Both the position numbers and the translations under genes were made by a program. The notes under the pieces were generated by a model, which did no database searches, was not told the origin of the DNA, and was given only the letters and a program-made list of their open reading frames with translations. Source: Loripinus fragilis (lineage: Eukaryota > Mollusca > Bivalvia > Lucinida > Lucinidae). From it: DNA of 64,000 nt. Of the stretch, positions 32,871 to 43,783 are shown piece by piece (the stretch's first letter is position 1; the number at the start of each line of letters is the position of its first letter). Location: contig OZ026520.1 in NCBI GenBank assembly GCA_964019695.1, forward strand, positions 22,954,130 through 23,018,129. Reading direction: 5' to 3'.

Positions 32871-34429
32871 CACAGTCAGAGGCAAGTGTTTTCAATTTCA
32901 GTGTTTTCAATGGATCATGAAATGAGGCACCTTATCAACTTGTTTACTCTGTATAAATCTTCCATAGAGCATAATATAGAACTACTGGTTATCCCATTCT
33001 ACCTATAGTCCACTTTCCTTCTTTTGAATGCAACAGCTAATGATATGGCTGCAAAAACTGAGAAATCATAGGTTTTACATTATTTTAAGACATGCTTCAA
33101 TGTACTGACATCAAAAAACAACCAACTGCAAACATAATTGATGGCAATGTCCAACTCCATATTCTTTCTCTTATACCAGATAACTTTCAAGGTGTAACAG
33201 AAATTGTTTCAGACGGTCTGCCAAAACCATCAAGAGTCAACATTGTAACTAAAGAAAACTTATAAAGTTCTTAAGGTGCAGCTAAATACTATTGATCTAA
33301 GACCTGAGGACTTGAGCATCAAAAGACAGGATAGGTTCCATGGCAAATGATGCAAAAAGCAGCCTATCAAATTTCTGTTTGACCAATGTCATAAATCTTA
33401 AAGTATTCTTAGAGGTACACGGTAGAGACATAGATTTTGCAAAATCAGAGCAAAGTTATCATTTGACTAGCACGGATGCAGAGGCAGCTGCAGTTAGATT
33501 GCTCTTGCCACTTCACAGGAAGAGATATATACTAGAGTCATACTCCATTGTATGCATATATGTGAAATGGCATTTAACCCATATTTAATCAGGTGTTTGA
33601 TCCCATGACACTGACATGCTGTTTCTGCTTTTGAAGAATGCTAAGGATTCAAGTTTGGCTGAGTCAAGTTGTTTGACACTGGCACTGGCCACACATATCA
33701 AGAAAATTAAGTCTTTTGATGGCTAAAGAGGAGGATCACACGAAATGCTTATAAGTGATGTTTGTCACAATTACCAATTTTAATCAAAGCACTGAGAGTA
33801 CTGGTGGGGACGGCTGCATTGAAGCGTTCAAATAGGGAGGTTGTTAGTTAGATATATTTTCTATAACCTGCAAATGGAAACTGGAAGTCCCGTCTCTGAT
33901 GTAGGGTCAAACATATTGCCACAAAGTGAAATGGGAAAGCAATCTTTCTGACGACATTGGCATTTGTTCATTGGACAAAAACAGCCTTTTTGGGGGAGAG
34001 TTTATCAAATGTAATCCATTATTGAACAATGCTAGAAACCAGATGATAATTGCTAACTAATCAAACTTTATTTTCAAACGCTTTTATTATAGAGTGTTAA
34101 AATGATCCCTCAATAAATGTTTGTGAAAGCTCTTCAGGCAGGTAAGTGGTAAACAATTTTCTCTTAACTTTGTTTGGCACAACCAAAACTAAACAGTTGT
34201 AATTTGTTTCCTAATACCGTGGCATGTTTTTTTTTCTCCTTCAGATTTCCATTTGGTTTCTGTTGGTTAAAGATCTTATGAGGATGAGGGAAAGTGTTTC
34301 CTAGTATCTTACCTAATACAAATCCACCCACTTATTCAAAGAAATCAATGATAATCAAGAGCTGATTTGATAAAGTTCTGTCCACTTTTGTAAATGTTTT
34401 CCTACTTTTACTTAATCGCCACCATAGAC
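32871..34429. other. BAP1 intron, anonymous part
   Basis: AT-rich sequence without recognised repeats or coding signal. A short frame at 33340-33588 lacks motifs. Confidence 0.35.
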
Positions 34430-34795
34430 ATTATGTGCAAGCTTGAATGAAGTCTCTTAATGGCAGAGCCAAACCAATTGTATAATTTTGGTAGAGTGCA
34501 TCATTAGGGCCAAGTTTGTGAAATTATTGTAAATTTTGGATCTTTGGTTCAGGAGGAGAAATCATTCAAAGACATTTCTTATCTGGAGCTTTTGTGGATC
34601 CATTGTTCAGTGGAGTGGAACCATTTGTGCAAAATTGGTAGAAGACACCATAGGGGACAGTTCTGTGAAATTAACTTGCTTTTGGGCCAGTTGTTCAGGA
34701 GGAAATTCTGTTAAAAGAAGTTTCTTAGCTAGAGCTCTGGCAGTCATTTTGTTCAAAAGAGTGGAACATCTGGTCACGAACCTGAAGGCCTAAAG
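34430..34795. repeat. Tandem ~146 bp core repeat (about two copies)
   Basis: ttttggtagagtgcatcat...ttggttcaggaggagaaatcattcaaagacatttc at 34488 recurs in altered form from 34634. Related single cores are at 18470, 21765 and 41480. Pearl-like wording. Confidence 0.6.
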
Positions 34796-34855
34796 TCACA
34801 GAAAGTAAGAAAATGAAATAGTACATGTTCTTCAAATACAAATGGTTCTATAAAA

Positions 34856-35838
34856 TAACTGGTATTTCAGCCCAGCAAGGAATTATTTCAATTTCGGAAA
34901 CATAAAGCAATCACATGGGACAAGATCTAGGGAATGCAGGAGGTGAGGCAAAATAGTTACTTTTTCTTTCTTCAAAAACACTGTAACTATTTCAGAGGCA
35001 TGAGCAGGGCCATTGCCATGTAAAAGACAGATATGTTTAAAACCAGTGACAGGGCGTCGTTTCTGATATGTTTTAGGCTTCTCCAGTACTATATGTCTTT
35101 GTAGTCCCTTCCAGTGATGTTTTTGCCCTTTTCCACCAGCACTTTTATTGCGACTCCTTCACCAGAGAAGAAAATTGCATACCAAACCTTCCTTGCACTT
35201 AAAGACCGTTTGACAATTATTGGGCGTCTGCTATGTTTGGTGGGCAAGATTTTATTGCTAACCTTTCTGACCAGCTCAAATTAATAGACCCGATTTTCAT
35301 CACCTGGGACGACATTGGCAAACTGCTTTTTGTCATAAGTTTGAAACATTTTAAGCAGCTTTTCTGCCACTAAAACCAGTTGTCTGATTTGCTCATCAGT
35401 CAACAGATGTGGCACCCATCTAGCAAAACTATTTCGGACTTTTAAATGTTTCTTCAAAATAAAGTGAACCGTTGATAGTGACATGCCTACTTTTCATGCA
35501 ATATCACAAACTGTAAATCTGGAATCTCCTTAAATGATTTCCTTCATTTTTGAAACGATTTCTTTACAAGCTGCGAATTTTCGCCTTCCTGATTTTGGTG
35601 CAATTTTGATGGACTCTAAGCCAGATTAAATTTTATTTTTCCAGCGCCTAACTGTGTCATAAGGCACACAAGAAGGTCCGTAAGTAGTAGAAAGTTCAAT
35701 CATCAGCTGCTTCAAAGAACAGACAAGTTTTGAGCGAGCTTTGATGTAACCCCTTATTTCATCTTTCTGGTTGACTCTTCTACATGTACCAACTATTTTT
35801 ATTACAGTGGTCAATGACTGCGTGTATTTATATGGCAA
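34856..35838 (-). pseudogene. Mariner transposase pseudogene
   Basis: Read on the minus strand, the order is complete. First comes an N-terminal helix-turn-helix region (EIRGYIKARSKL...YDTVRRW). Then comes the linker helix block (STVHFILKKHLKVRNSFARWVPHLLTDEQ), and the catalytic half begins with a GDE motif (35295). It continues through FFSGEGVAIKV and TGFKHICLLHGNGPAHASEIV to LDLVPCD and FPKLK. Mariner transposases cut and paste their own TIR element with a D,D34D triad. Here the second Asp, expected in HDNAPAH, is Gly (HGNGPAH). Several stops (near 35275, 35525, 35630) and a frameshift near 35085 confirm inactivity. The C-terminus is cut off at about 34856 and no TIRs were found. Confidence 0.88.
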
Positions 35839-35969
35839 ATGTTGTGTCTTACATTAAGTTTAACGTGTACATTTATACACCGTTGTGTAGACCTTAAATA
35901 AACCTATACAGGTATATATTGGTTTTTATCGTGTCCCACGTGGTTATTGAGATATAGGACAATAAGCAA

Positions 35970-36789
35970 TTCATTTCGAACATCCCTCGTAGGTACCATC
36001 ATTAAAGTGTGCCCGCAAACGCTCACATTGTTGAACTCGCCACTGTTGTTTAAACCCAAATGATTCTAAAAAGGAAATAAGATGTCCTAGATTTTGACCT
36101 CTAGCCTCAGAGAAATAAATATTTTTGGGGATATGAAGATATATGGATATTTTTTTCTGAAGGGGGGGGGGGGGGGGGGGGGTAACCACGAAATTGGACT
36201 ATATTTAGGTGTAATTTCTATGCATTTTAGGGTCTTTTCTTTACGTCAAGGATTTTTTGGGGGTTGCTAAAATTTCAAATATTTTTGAGGTCCTTGAAAT
36301 TCCTGATATTTCTTGGGGGTGAATGGTAGATGCTGGGCCAGACCCTTCGTATGAAGAAAAAAAGAGTAGCCCACCCCTCCCAAGCCCCCTGGGACACGCA
36401 AACACTCTTCTGTGACAAGAATACACTTTTACATAGAGGCTCTGTCTACACTAAGAAATTGAAGCGGTTGATTGGGCAGGCTGGCTGACTGACTGATTGA
36501 TTGACTGACTGAGAAAGCAAGCAGACAGACAGCTATATTTTGCTGCATACTGCTCTAAAACACTGGTCAGCTTTTTGGCGGGAGGGAGGGGGGGGGGGGG
36601 GGGTGTGGCACACTGATATTATCATATATAAGTAGGTTCTGTCCATTTTTGGAGATTCAAAATTTTGAATTACATTTTTTGTTGGGGAGGGGCAGAAGAT
36701 CAGAAAAATAAATATGTTTGGAGATATGATGAAATTATAATTTATTTTTTGTACGTTTTGGGGGGTCATTTCTATCAATTTGGGGCTTT
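35970..36789. repeat. G-rich dispersed repeats with poly-G tracts
   Basis: Two worn copies of a repeat whose phrases are tttggggggtcatttctat, gggttgctaaaattt and gggggtgaatggtagatgctggg. They contain G-runs at 36162-36182 (21 G) and about 36587-36603. The inverted relative is 47480-47780. A tgactgactgattga microsatellite lies at about 36483-36513. Confidence 0.65.
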
Positions 36790-37399
36790 CAGGGTGGCCA
36801 ATCACGTGATGCGCAAATGGTAATCTCACATTTATGAGCATGTTTTTGCCTCGATTGAAGGTATGTAAAACGTTTTTTCGTGGGGTTTTTGATGGGTTTC
36901 AGAAAAGACACTGGGTGCAGAGTACCCAGGCTTTACAGCGGATCATCCTGTCGTTGACCGATTTTAACGTAAACGTGTAGTTCTTGTGAATACCCGCGCA
37001 AAGTTTGCCCAAATGACTTGGTAGGAATCACATTTTTGTCAATATATGCCCCGATGAAAGCTAATAGACAGATTTATTTAATCTAAGGTTTGTTTATGCA
37101 TTTCGGTTATTACCTTTAGTGAATAGAATTTAGTTTTCCATAGATTGAGTGTAGGATTGTGATTCCTTGCATTGAAAATGGCAACGGAAGACGATGGTAG
37201 GAATCACACGGTTTGATAGGAATCACACTTGAAATTTGCGATAGCAAAATAGATAGGAATCACACTCCTTTGTGTATATCGAAACTAGAGCTAGCTGAGC
37301 AGTCTACTTATGCTGTGGTTTGTCCTCCGTTATTGGTATGGTCATCTATCTGTCTCTATTACTGAATATACATGTGCGGGCCCAGAATGTTTTGTAAGA

Positions 37400-37585
37400 G
37401 AGTATCTGCCAACTCTTGACCTTTTATTTCAGGCGAGGAGAGAGGATCCAAATACCACTGAAAGCGGGCCATCATCTACCCACCAGCAAAACGCTGTTGA
37501 TGATTGGCCCAACATTGAACCCTGGCTTTTAGATTTTTACAGGGGATCCGAGAAAGTATTGCTAAGAAATTCTATAGCTATGTAA
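37400..37585 (+). other. Possible exon fragment within the 5.5 kb transposon
   Basis: After an acceptor-like ttttatttcAG (about 37432) the frame reads ARREDPNTTESGPSSTHQQN, then VDDWPNIEPWLLDFYRG, and ends at TAA 37583-37585. There is no recognised domain. It may belong to a second transposon gene on the plus strand. Confidence 0.3.
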
Positions 37586-38048
37586 TTTATCAGGGGAGGG
37601 GGGGGGGGGTCCTGATCCCCTGCCCCCTATATGGATCAACGCATGATATATTCGACATCTCCCACAGAAGAAGCATAATTATAAGATGAAACTTGTTAGA
37701 TAGCAGTTAGGTAGTATGAACATTCCAAATTGATAAAATAGTTTGGCTTTGGTATTTGGTCGACCATGCAGCAATCCTTAAATTCTTCAAGCATTACTTC
37801 CATAACATTTTTTTGGACTGTGCAAAAACTTGTTTGGAAGCATCCAGGCAAAATGGATATTGAGGAGTGCTATAATTGTTCAGTACCAATATCTTAAACA
37901 GCTACCATTGAGTGTCTTTTAAACTATTCAAAGTGTTTCTCCTTCTGAACTAAATGTCAGATTGGTGGTTCTGTTGTTGTTGACTTTTTGTTTATTGTTA
38001 CTCCCATTGTCGAATCTGTAATTGTTCTATGCTTTGTTGTACGTTACT

Positions 38049-38246
38049 TTATGTCCATTCTAGTATTGCAATCATCTTGATGGGGAAGAGAGAGCTGATT
38101 GCTTTGCTTAATTTGTCTTCCTGGTGTTTCGTGATGGTTGAGTGGCTCTTCCTCGCGGTGCCACGGGGTTAAGCAAAGACAGATTAAGCAAAGCAACCAG
38201 CTCTCTCTTCCCCATCAAGATGATTGCTATACTAGAATGGACATAA
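38049..38246. mobile_element. Foldback inserted in the left arm of the 1.8 kb element
   Basis: Arms gtccattctagtattgcaatc...gatggggaagagagagct and their inverse flank a short loop. The right arm of the host element lacks it (ttactttatcgtcgcttcag), which shows an insertion. Confidence 0.8.
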
Positions 38247-38339
38247 CGTCGCTTCAGTGCTATAGTGTTCTATCTACCAATGCACAAGTTTTGAGAAAAA
38301 TGAGTTAGAGGTCTTTCATGCAAACCAAATATCTATGTG

Positions 38340-38660
38340 TCTTGATCCACATCTGAATTAAGGGTGAGGTTGGCGCCGTTAAACCAGTTTAAGCCCTCCA
38401 GTAAAATATTTTACTGACCGTTCCAAGGCGGTATTTCTTTTGTGGATCTTTTATGTTTTTGTTCTGTATTGTGTTTGCTATGTCTTTGTGCGCGTCTGGT
38501 TATATGTGCTTTGTGGTCACCTGCTGGGAAAGGGCTGACCTCTTGGCTCTCGTTTGTGGTGTCTACTGTGAGTTGGTTACTTTCCCATCGGTATCCTGGG
38601 TCAGGTGTGGTACTTGATTGTATCGATTCCTGATCTTTGCACACTTACTTACTTTGAAAA
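38340..38660. repeat. Probable retroelement 3'-end remnant
   Basis: Contains gttggcgccgttaaacc, the inverted pair cagtaaaatattttactg (38399-38416), and T-rich wording like a retroelement 3' end. Two overlapping frames on opposite strands give no clear protein. Confidence 0.35.
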
Positions 38661-40019
38661 TTTTAGCATCCTGATTTTTGATACCTTATTTATCACAGAC
38701 CTTTGAAACATTCCAGAGAGTTAAAATATATACATACAGTGTAAATGACCTTGGTTTGAAGAAATTTTTACATTAATATGGAATTTACGGGCATTTTACA
38801 ATTTGCAGATAGAACATTATGCCTTAAAAATCGCCCTTCTGGGTTCAGTGCTATAGTGTTCTATATTTTCCTACAGCTAATTATTCTGTTTATGGAGTCA
38901 ATTAATATACTAGTCAGAACAGAAATGATTATTTGTACCTAATAGTAGCAGATTTAGTCATTTATTTAGCATAACAGTAACAAACCGCACGGATAATGCC
39001 GTTAAAATTTATGCAAGGGAGGTAATCTGTTTCTACAGTTAATTTTTCTGTCAATAGGGTCAATTTGTATAATTTTTAAGATTTTAGACTGAACTGATTA
39101 TTTGGACCTAAAAGTAGCAGATTTAACCATCAAATTGTAGTTACATTGACAAATTACTTCAATAAAAGCAGTTTAGATATATGTAAGAGAGGTAATATGT
39201 TTCTACAGCTTATTATTCTGTCCATGGATCAATTTACGTTATATTTTTGACTGAGCCGAATAAATGGACCTAAAAGTAGCCGATATAGCCATTAGTTCGT
39301 CATTAGACCGGCAAACCGCTTCAATTTGGGAAATTTAAATTTATGTAAGGGAGGTTACTGCCATTTTTACCAATTTCTCCAAGGGAAGTGACTTTACGTA
39401 GATAGAACAGTATGGCACTGAACTCACCCAGTCACGTGACACAATCATCATTGGCCATTGGATGAAACTCACTCAGAACACTATAGCACTGAACGAAATT
39501 GTCTTTTTGCAGATAGAACAGAAAAGCACAGAGATTTTAAGCTTACTGGGAGGACATAGGCAAATGAAACCTTGACCAGTAGATAGAACATTTGATCCAC
39601 TTTCCAACGGTATGCATAGCTCAATTTTTACCAAAATGTCACTTAGAACACTATAGCACTGAAGCGACGATAAAGTAACGTACAACAAAACATAGAACAA
39701 TTGCAGACTCCCACAATGGGTGTAACAATAAACAAAAAGTCAACAACAACAGAACCACCGTAACAATATGGATATTAAGATTTGCTAGAATCATGCATTC
39801 TTTTTTTTTTCAAAGTAGATTAATTATGATCAGTCCCATCCAGGTGAGTGATTCTGGTCCTCCTAGATCTCTAGTTGGCTTTAAAAGGGCGGCATACTTG
39901 GAAGAAAGTGGATCAGATAAACAGCCCCTGCCAAACCATGCAATCCTCTCCAAATCTCAGTCAAGATCAGGTATAATATAAATCATAAAAAGCTAAAGCG
40001 ATTAAAAAAATAATACACG

Positions 40020-40125
40020 ATTTGTTTGTTTGATTCTTTACGTTCCATCAACAGTTGTTCAGTTAAACAGGGACTGGTAATCCTGGGTTGAACCAGTACT
40101 AAGCTAGGATAAATGTTTCTTGCCC
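40020..40125 (-). mobile_element. 5'-truncated SINE inside the transposon ORF
   Basis: The 3' half of the tRNA-derived SINE (tail gatttgtttgtttgattc; body cctgggttgaaccagtactaagctaggataaatg). It ends exactly where the minus-strand transposon frame begins to be readable. TSD not found. Confidence 0.8.
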
Positions 40126-40868
40126 AACAACTTGACCATCATTTTTGAAGCCACCCATGAAGCGAATAAACTTTCCACCAAATATTCGCCACCCTAATTT
40201 CAAGAACATTTTTGTTTTGTCCATGTACCTCACGGTTGTACTCGAGTCCTTTTGATACCAGCATATTTCTATCCAAAGCTGAAATGCAATGTTTGAAAAA
40301 GGAAAGCGATTTTCACACACCAGCTGGAAAAATGCTAGTAAATCAGTTTCTAGTCCATATTCATATAATTTATGTAAAACATTAGGCAGCATATTTGTCA
40401 TCTCATTTTCAATAGACTCATTTGAAGTTTCAAGATTATTTGCAGTTTGCGTATGGGTCAAAGAGTGGATGCTGTTATCATCCTGAGTGTCTTCAGTTCC
40501 AGAATCTTTTGTTTCAATTTCTCCCCAGGCATCATCATTTTCCTCTATTGGATCTCCATTGCAATCTCTCTATTGGAGACTTTGGACTCCTGTGACTGAA
40601 AAAGTGACTTTTCTGATGTCTTGCGATTTTTCTTTCTCATTAATGTTTGTTTTGGTGAGTACCTAACTGCTATTAATGGTGATTTGTATGGTGAAAATGT
40701 TGGTGTTTTGCCTGGTGATTTTATAATTCTCTTATGTTTATGTCATGGTGATTTAAATGGAGAGCAGCCATTCATGGGTTGCTCTGTTTCATATCTTTTG
40801 AATGGCGAGACAATTACTGCTTTTCTTTTTCGTCTATGCAAACTGAGTTTTGACTTCTTTTTAACCAT
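40126..40868 (-). pseudogene. Uncharacterised transposon-encoded protein with RFMGG motif, broken
   Basis: An ATG at 40868-40866 starts a basic segment (MVKKKSKLSLHRRKRKAV) that contains an internal TGA and one frameshift near 40555. An acidic linker follows (EENDDAWGEIETKDSGTED). The main block, 40461 to 40126, contains LPNVLHKLYEYGLETDLLAF, NRFPFSNIAFQLWIEICWY, and then RYMDKTKMFLKLGWRIFGGK with IRFMGGFKNDGQ. From memory the last block resembles uncharacterised proteins in cnidarians and molluscs with a similar RFMGG-KN-GQ end. No named domain is known to me. It lies inside the 5.5 kb element, so a role in its transposition is inferred. The 3' end is cut by a SINE at 40125. Confidence 0.6.
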
Positions 40869-42060
40869 CTTTAAACACCTGAAATAAACTTTAGATATAC
40901 CGTTAACCCATATAGCCTTGATGGATTTGATAAAACATTAACAAACAGTGCAAAACCAGATCAGATACTGTTTTATCATTTTGTGGCATTGATTAAGCAC
41001 TTTTTGCTTACCATCTTCACATAAAATATATCTTTATAAAATAACATCAAAACATTTCAAAGGAAATGAAAGTTATGGAGCACAAATTGAAAGGATGATT
41101 AGTAACCACCATTATTACATGTAGCATACTGTCTTTAACAAGTTGCATTCAAACGTCTCAAAGGAGATTTAAGCTATTAACTACACTAAGTTTCACCATT
41201 CAAGCTCATTGAAGGGAAACAGCTCAAATTGGAAGCAAGGGAGAGCATTCTTGTACATACTCCTACCAAATATAATCAAAATACCTCAAATGATATAAAA
41301 GTTACGGAGTGAAGAAACATTCATGTACAGCTGATGGACTAACGCAAGGCTGATTTTTATCTCCCTTAATCCTTTGAGGTTTGGGGTAGTTATGTTTGTG
41401 TTAGTGATTTTGAATAAAGGGTTTAAAAGTAAGTGCCATTTCAACAGGTTTATTTTATTTTGTTTTAGCTCAAGTGACCAATTTTTTTTTCAGCAGAGTG
41501 GAAACATTTGTAAGATTTTGGAAGGGAGGATACTTTGGAACATTTGTGAGAAAAAATATATATATTAGACCAGTGGCTCATAAGGACTGAAGCTGTCTCA
41601 AGTTTTCCCACTAAATTAGCTCTTGTGAGCATTTTATTCAGTGTTCATTCTTAATTGATACAACCTACCTATAAGCCTTGTGCTGATTTCTGGTACCATG
41701 TGATGCCATGTGTATGATACGTTTATGTAATGTAATACCTAGGCCATTTATACAATGTACATTACATACACAACAGTCGTGTAATATACAATCCATGCAA
41801 TTTTCAAATAGCAATCAACAAGTGTGATTCCTATCCATTTTGATAACATGTGAGACCTATCCATCCTGATAAAAATAATCAGTGTGATTCCTATCATACA
41901 GTGTGATTCCTACCATTGACATTCCTTTCTAGATTTTGCTGCAAATCCCACATTAACTGCGTAGAATATATGTCTGTCATCATTTATTTGCCAACTGTAA
42001 TTTAACAAATATAATAATGTTGCTGCAGGATATTGTGCCCAGCTAAAAACGCTCACACAA
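40869..42060. other. Interior of the 5.5 kb transposon without recognised gene
   Basis: A single pearl-like core lies at about 41470-41570 (tttagctcaagtgacc...gcagagtggaaacatttg). The rest is AT-rich with no coding signal up to the subterminal TAGGAATCACA motifs from 41820. Confidence 0.4.
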
Positions 42061-42321
42061 AGTATTGCTTGGCAAACATGTGATTCCTACCAACTAACAT
42101 CGCACAACCTTGCGGCGATATTCAAGAGAACTATATAACTCTTGTCTAAAACTTAAGCGCCATAAGGAAGAGCTCTCTAGTCTGGGTACTCTGCACTATG
42201 TGACATTCCTGAAAGCCACCAAAAACAGGAAAATAATTGTGAAACGTACCTTGAATCGAGCGAAAAAACTAATCAAAACGTGTGAGATTACCACATGTGT
42301 ATCACGTAATTGGCCCCCTTG

Positions 42322-42470
42322 GCTTTTTAAGGTCAATGTTCAGATTTGGAAAATGTTTTTGGGGTCGCTAAAGTTCGAATATGTTTTGGGTATGCCTGAT
42401 ATTCCTTATACGTATTTTGGGGGTAAAGAGTAGATGCTGGGTCCAATGCCAAGCCTAGGTATTTAGAAAA
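42322..42470. repeat. Right half of the G-rich repeat split by the 5.5 kb transposon
   Basis: Resumes the repeat found at 36780 (ggtcaatgttcag...tttttggggtcgctaaagttc...gggggtaaagagtagatgctggg). Confidence 0.65.
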
Positions 42471-42870
42471 CTTGAAAGTATCCAAAATATGGTCAGGCAC
42501 ACTTACCACCTGAGATACTAGATAATCTAGCAAAACAGGCATACAAAAAAGTCAAAAGAGCAAAGAACGAAACAGACAGAAAAAGCGAGACAGACAGCCA
42601 TTGGAAAGTGGACAGACAGAGAAATGGCTAGATTATGCTGCTCACAGCCTTCAGAACATTGGACAGGCGCTCCAACCACCTGAGCTACTAGACACATGTA
42701 AGCAGGCTAAACGAGCATATAAGTAAAAGAAGGAAGAACCAATGCAGACCGACAGATGGACGGACAGATTAACGGACAGACAGACAAACAGCTAGATTTT
42801 GCTGCTCACAACATTCAGCACTTTGGTCAGGCGATCCTACTACCGTAGAAACTAGATAATTGTGCTAAAT
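42471..42870. repeat. Tandem ~160 bp repeat with tRNA-like phrase and GACA microsatellites
   Basis: The phrase (a)tt(a/t)tgctgctcacaac(a)ttcag...ggacaggcg(c/a)tcc occurs at 42634 and 42793 (period 159), with a partial first unit from 42480. On the minus strand each unit contains tagctcaggtggttggagcg, which resembles a tRNA A box, but no B box was found. gacagacagaca runs separate the units. A related fragment is at 36530. Confidence 0.6.
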
Positions 42871-43553
42871 AAGCATACAGAAAAAAAAAAAAAAAAAAGC
42901 GAAAACCCAATGGCTACATTCTGATCTAACAGGGTTTTGATCCAGTCGTTTCAGTACACCAGCTACCTATCTTTTGCCATAGATGATTCTGACGTTTTTT
43001 AGGATTTCAGTGGACAAGAAAGCATATTGCAGAACCCCACGGCCATGAACAACGCCAACAATGGTCACATCCGCGTTAAGATTAGGAGCATGCTCTCAAC
43101 CCGTGGTTCAGATTTGCATCAAACTCGCAATAGAACCAGTATCAGCTGTCCCTGCTGGTAGAAACTACAGGCTTTCAAAATGTAAGTGCCTTTGAGCCCA
43201 TTATTAGTTCTTGCCACTTTAATTAATATGTGGAAAACGGTTCTAAAAAGCCCTGCCTCGCGGCCAGATAACAAAACCCCGCGGACGCTATAGTATTTTT
43301 CCACGCACCTCCATGGTTTAGACTTGCAACCGTTGAAGGGGTAGGGGCAGAAATTCCGTTCTCATAAACATTCGACGCTTATTTAAGCCAAATCATTAAC
43401 ATACAGGTAAAAACAAGTAATTGTCGTTTCACCAAAAACGCAAAAATATAGAAACCATTTCTGTAAAAATGTGTAATTGTCAATCAATCCAAAAGTGTCC
43501 CGATTTCAAGGACTCGTTCATGATCTATTTGCATTTTTTTCTCGCATATTTAA

Positions 43554-43779
43554 CCCTTAAAGCGCCAATCGCAACAAAAGTCGTCTGCTTATCTCGTCTG
43601 TTGAAATGTTTAAGAAGCATCTATGGCAGAAAGTGTGGACCCAGACCAGGTGCAGTCTGTTCTGGGTCAACGCTGTTTGCTTCTATACTTGATTCGTCAG
43701 TAATGTTAGGCAATTATATGAAGCAGACGACTTCAGCAGACGACATTTTCAGATGCATTTTTTCTTGGCGCTTTAAGGG
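43554..43779. mobile_element. piggyBac-like MITE (226 bp) with TTAA target duplication
   Basis: TTAA at 43550-43553 and 43780-43783; inverted ends CCCTTAAAGCGCCA / TGGCGCTTTAAGGG. The interior carries a GTGTGGACCCAGACC / GGGTCAACGC hairpin and tandem gcagacgac phrases. No ORF. Confidence 0.85.
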
Positions 43780-43783
43780 TTAA

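Larger units (their letters stand above)
37964..39759. mobile_element. 1.8 kb inverted-repeat element nested in the 5.5 kb transposon
   Basis: About 90 bp terminal inverted repeats: ggtggttctgttgttgttga at 37964, and its inverse at 39759. The interior has three ~165 bp tandem units whose ctacag(c/t)t(a/t)att phrases start at 38871, 39033 and 39203. The palindromic phrase agtgctatagtgttct recurs on both sides (38262, 38850, 39476, 39650). No ORF. TSD not evident. Confidence 0.8.
36790..42321. mobile_element. 5.5 kb DNA transposon, CARGG ends, 5-bp TSD GCTTT, subterminal TAGGAATCACA array
   Basis: Long degenerate terminal inverted repeats: CAGGGTGGCCAATCACGTGAT at 36790 and the inverse of CAAGGGGGCCAATTACGTGAT at 42321. 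Similarity continues for about 150 bases, to tgcagagtacccag. GCTTT lies at 36785-36789 and 42322-42326, and both flanks belong to the same G-rich repeat, which supports the junctions. The motif ta(c/t/g)(g)gaatcacac recurs near 37022, 37194, 37217 and 37253, and inverted near 41820, 41880, 41899 and 42078. It carries a broken ORF on the minus strand (40126-40868) and two nested inverted elements. hAT-like by its ends, but the superfamily is not settled. Confidence 0.75.

Noticed and set aside
32134..33588. Short frames at 32134-32361, 32535-32756 and 33340-33588
   Set aside because: Isolated, low-complexity and without splice or domain support.
38411..38644. Pair of overlapping 63-77 residue frames
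   Set aside because: Opposite-strand frames through a retroelement-like 3' end; no conserved protein recognised.
42471..42870. tRNA gene on the minus strand (tagctcaggtggttggagcg)
   Set aside because: Resembles an A box but has no B box or foldable acceptor stem; tandem repeat instead.
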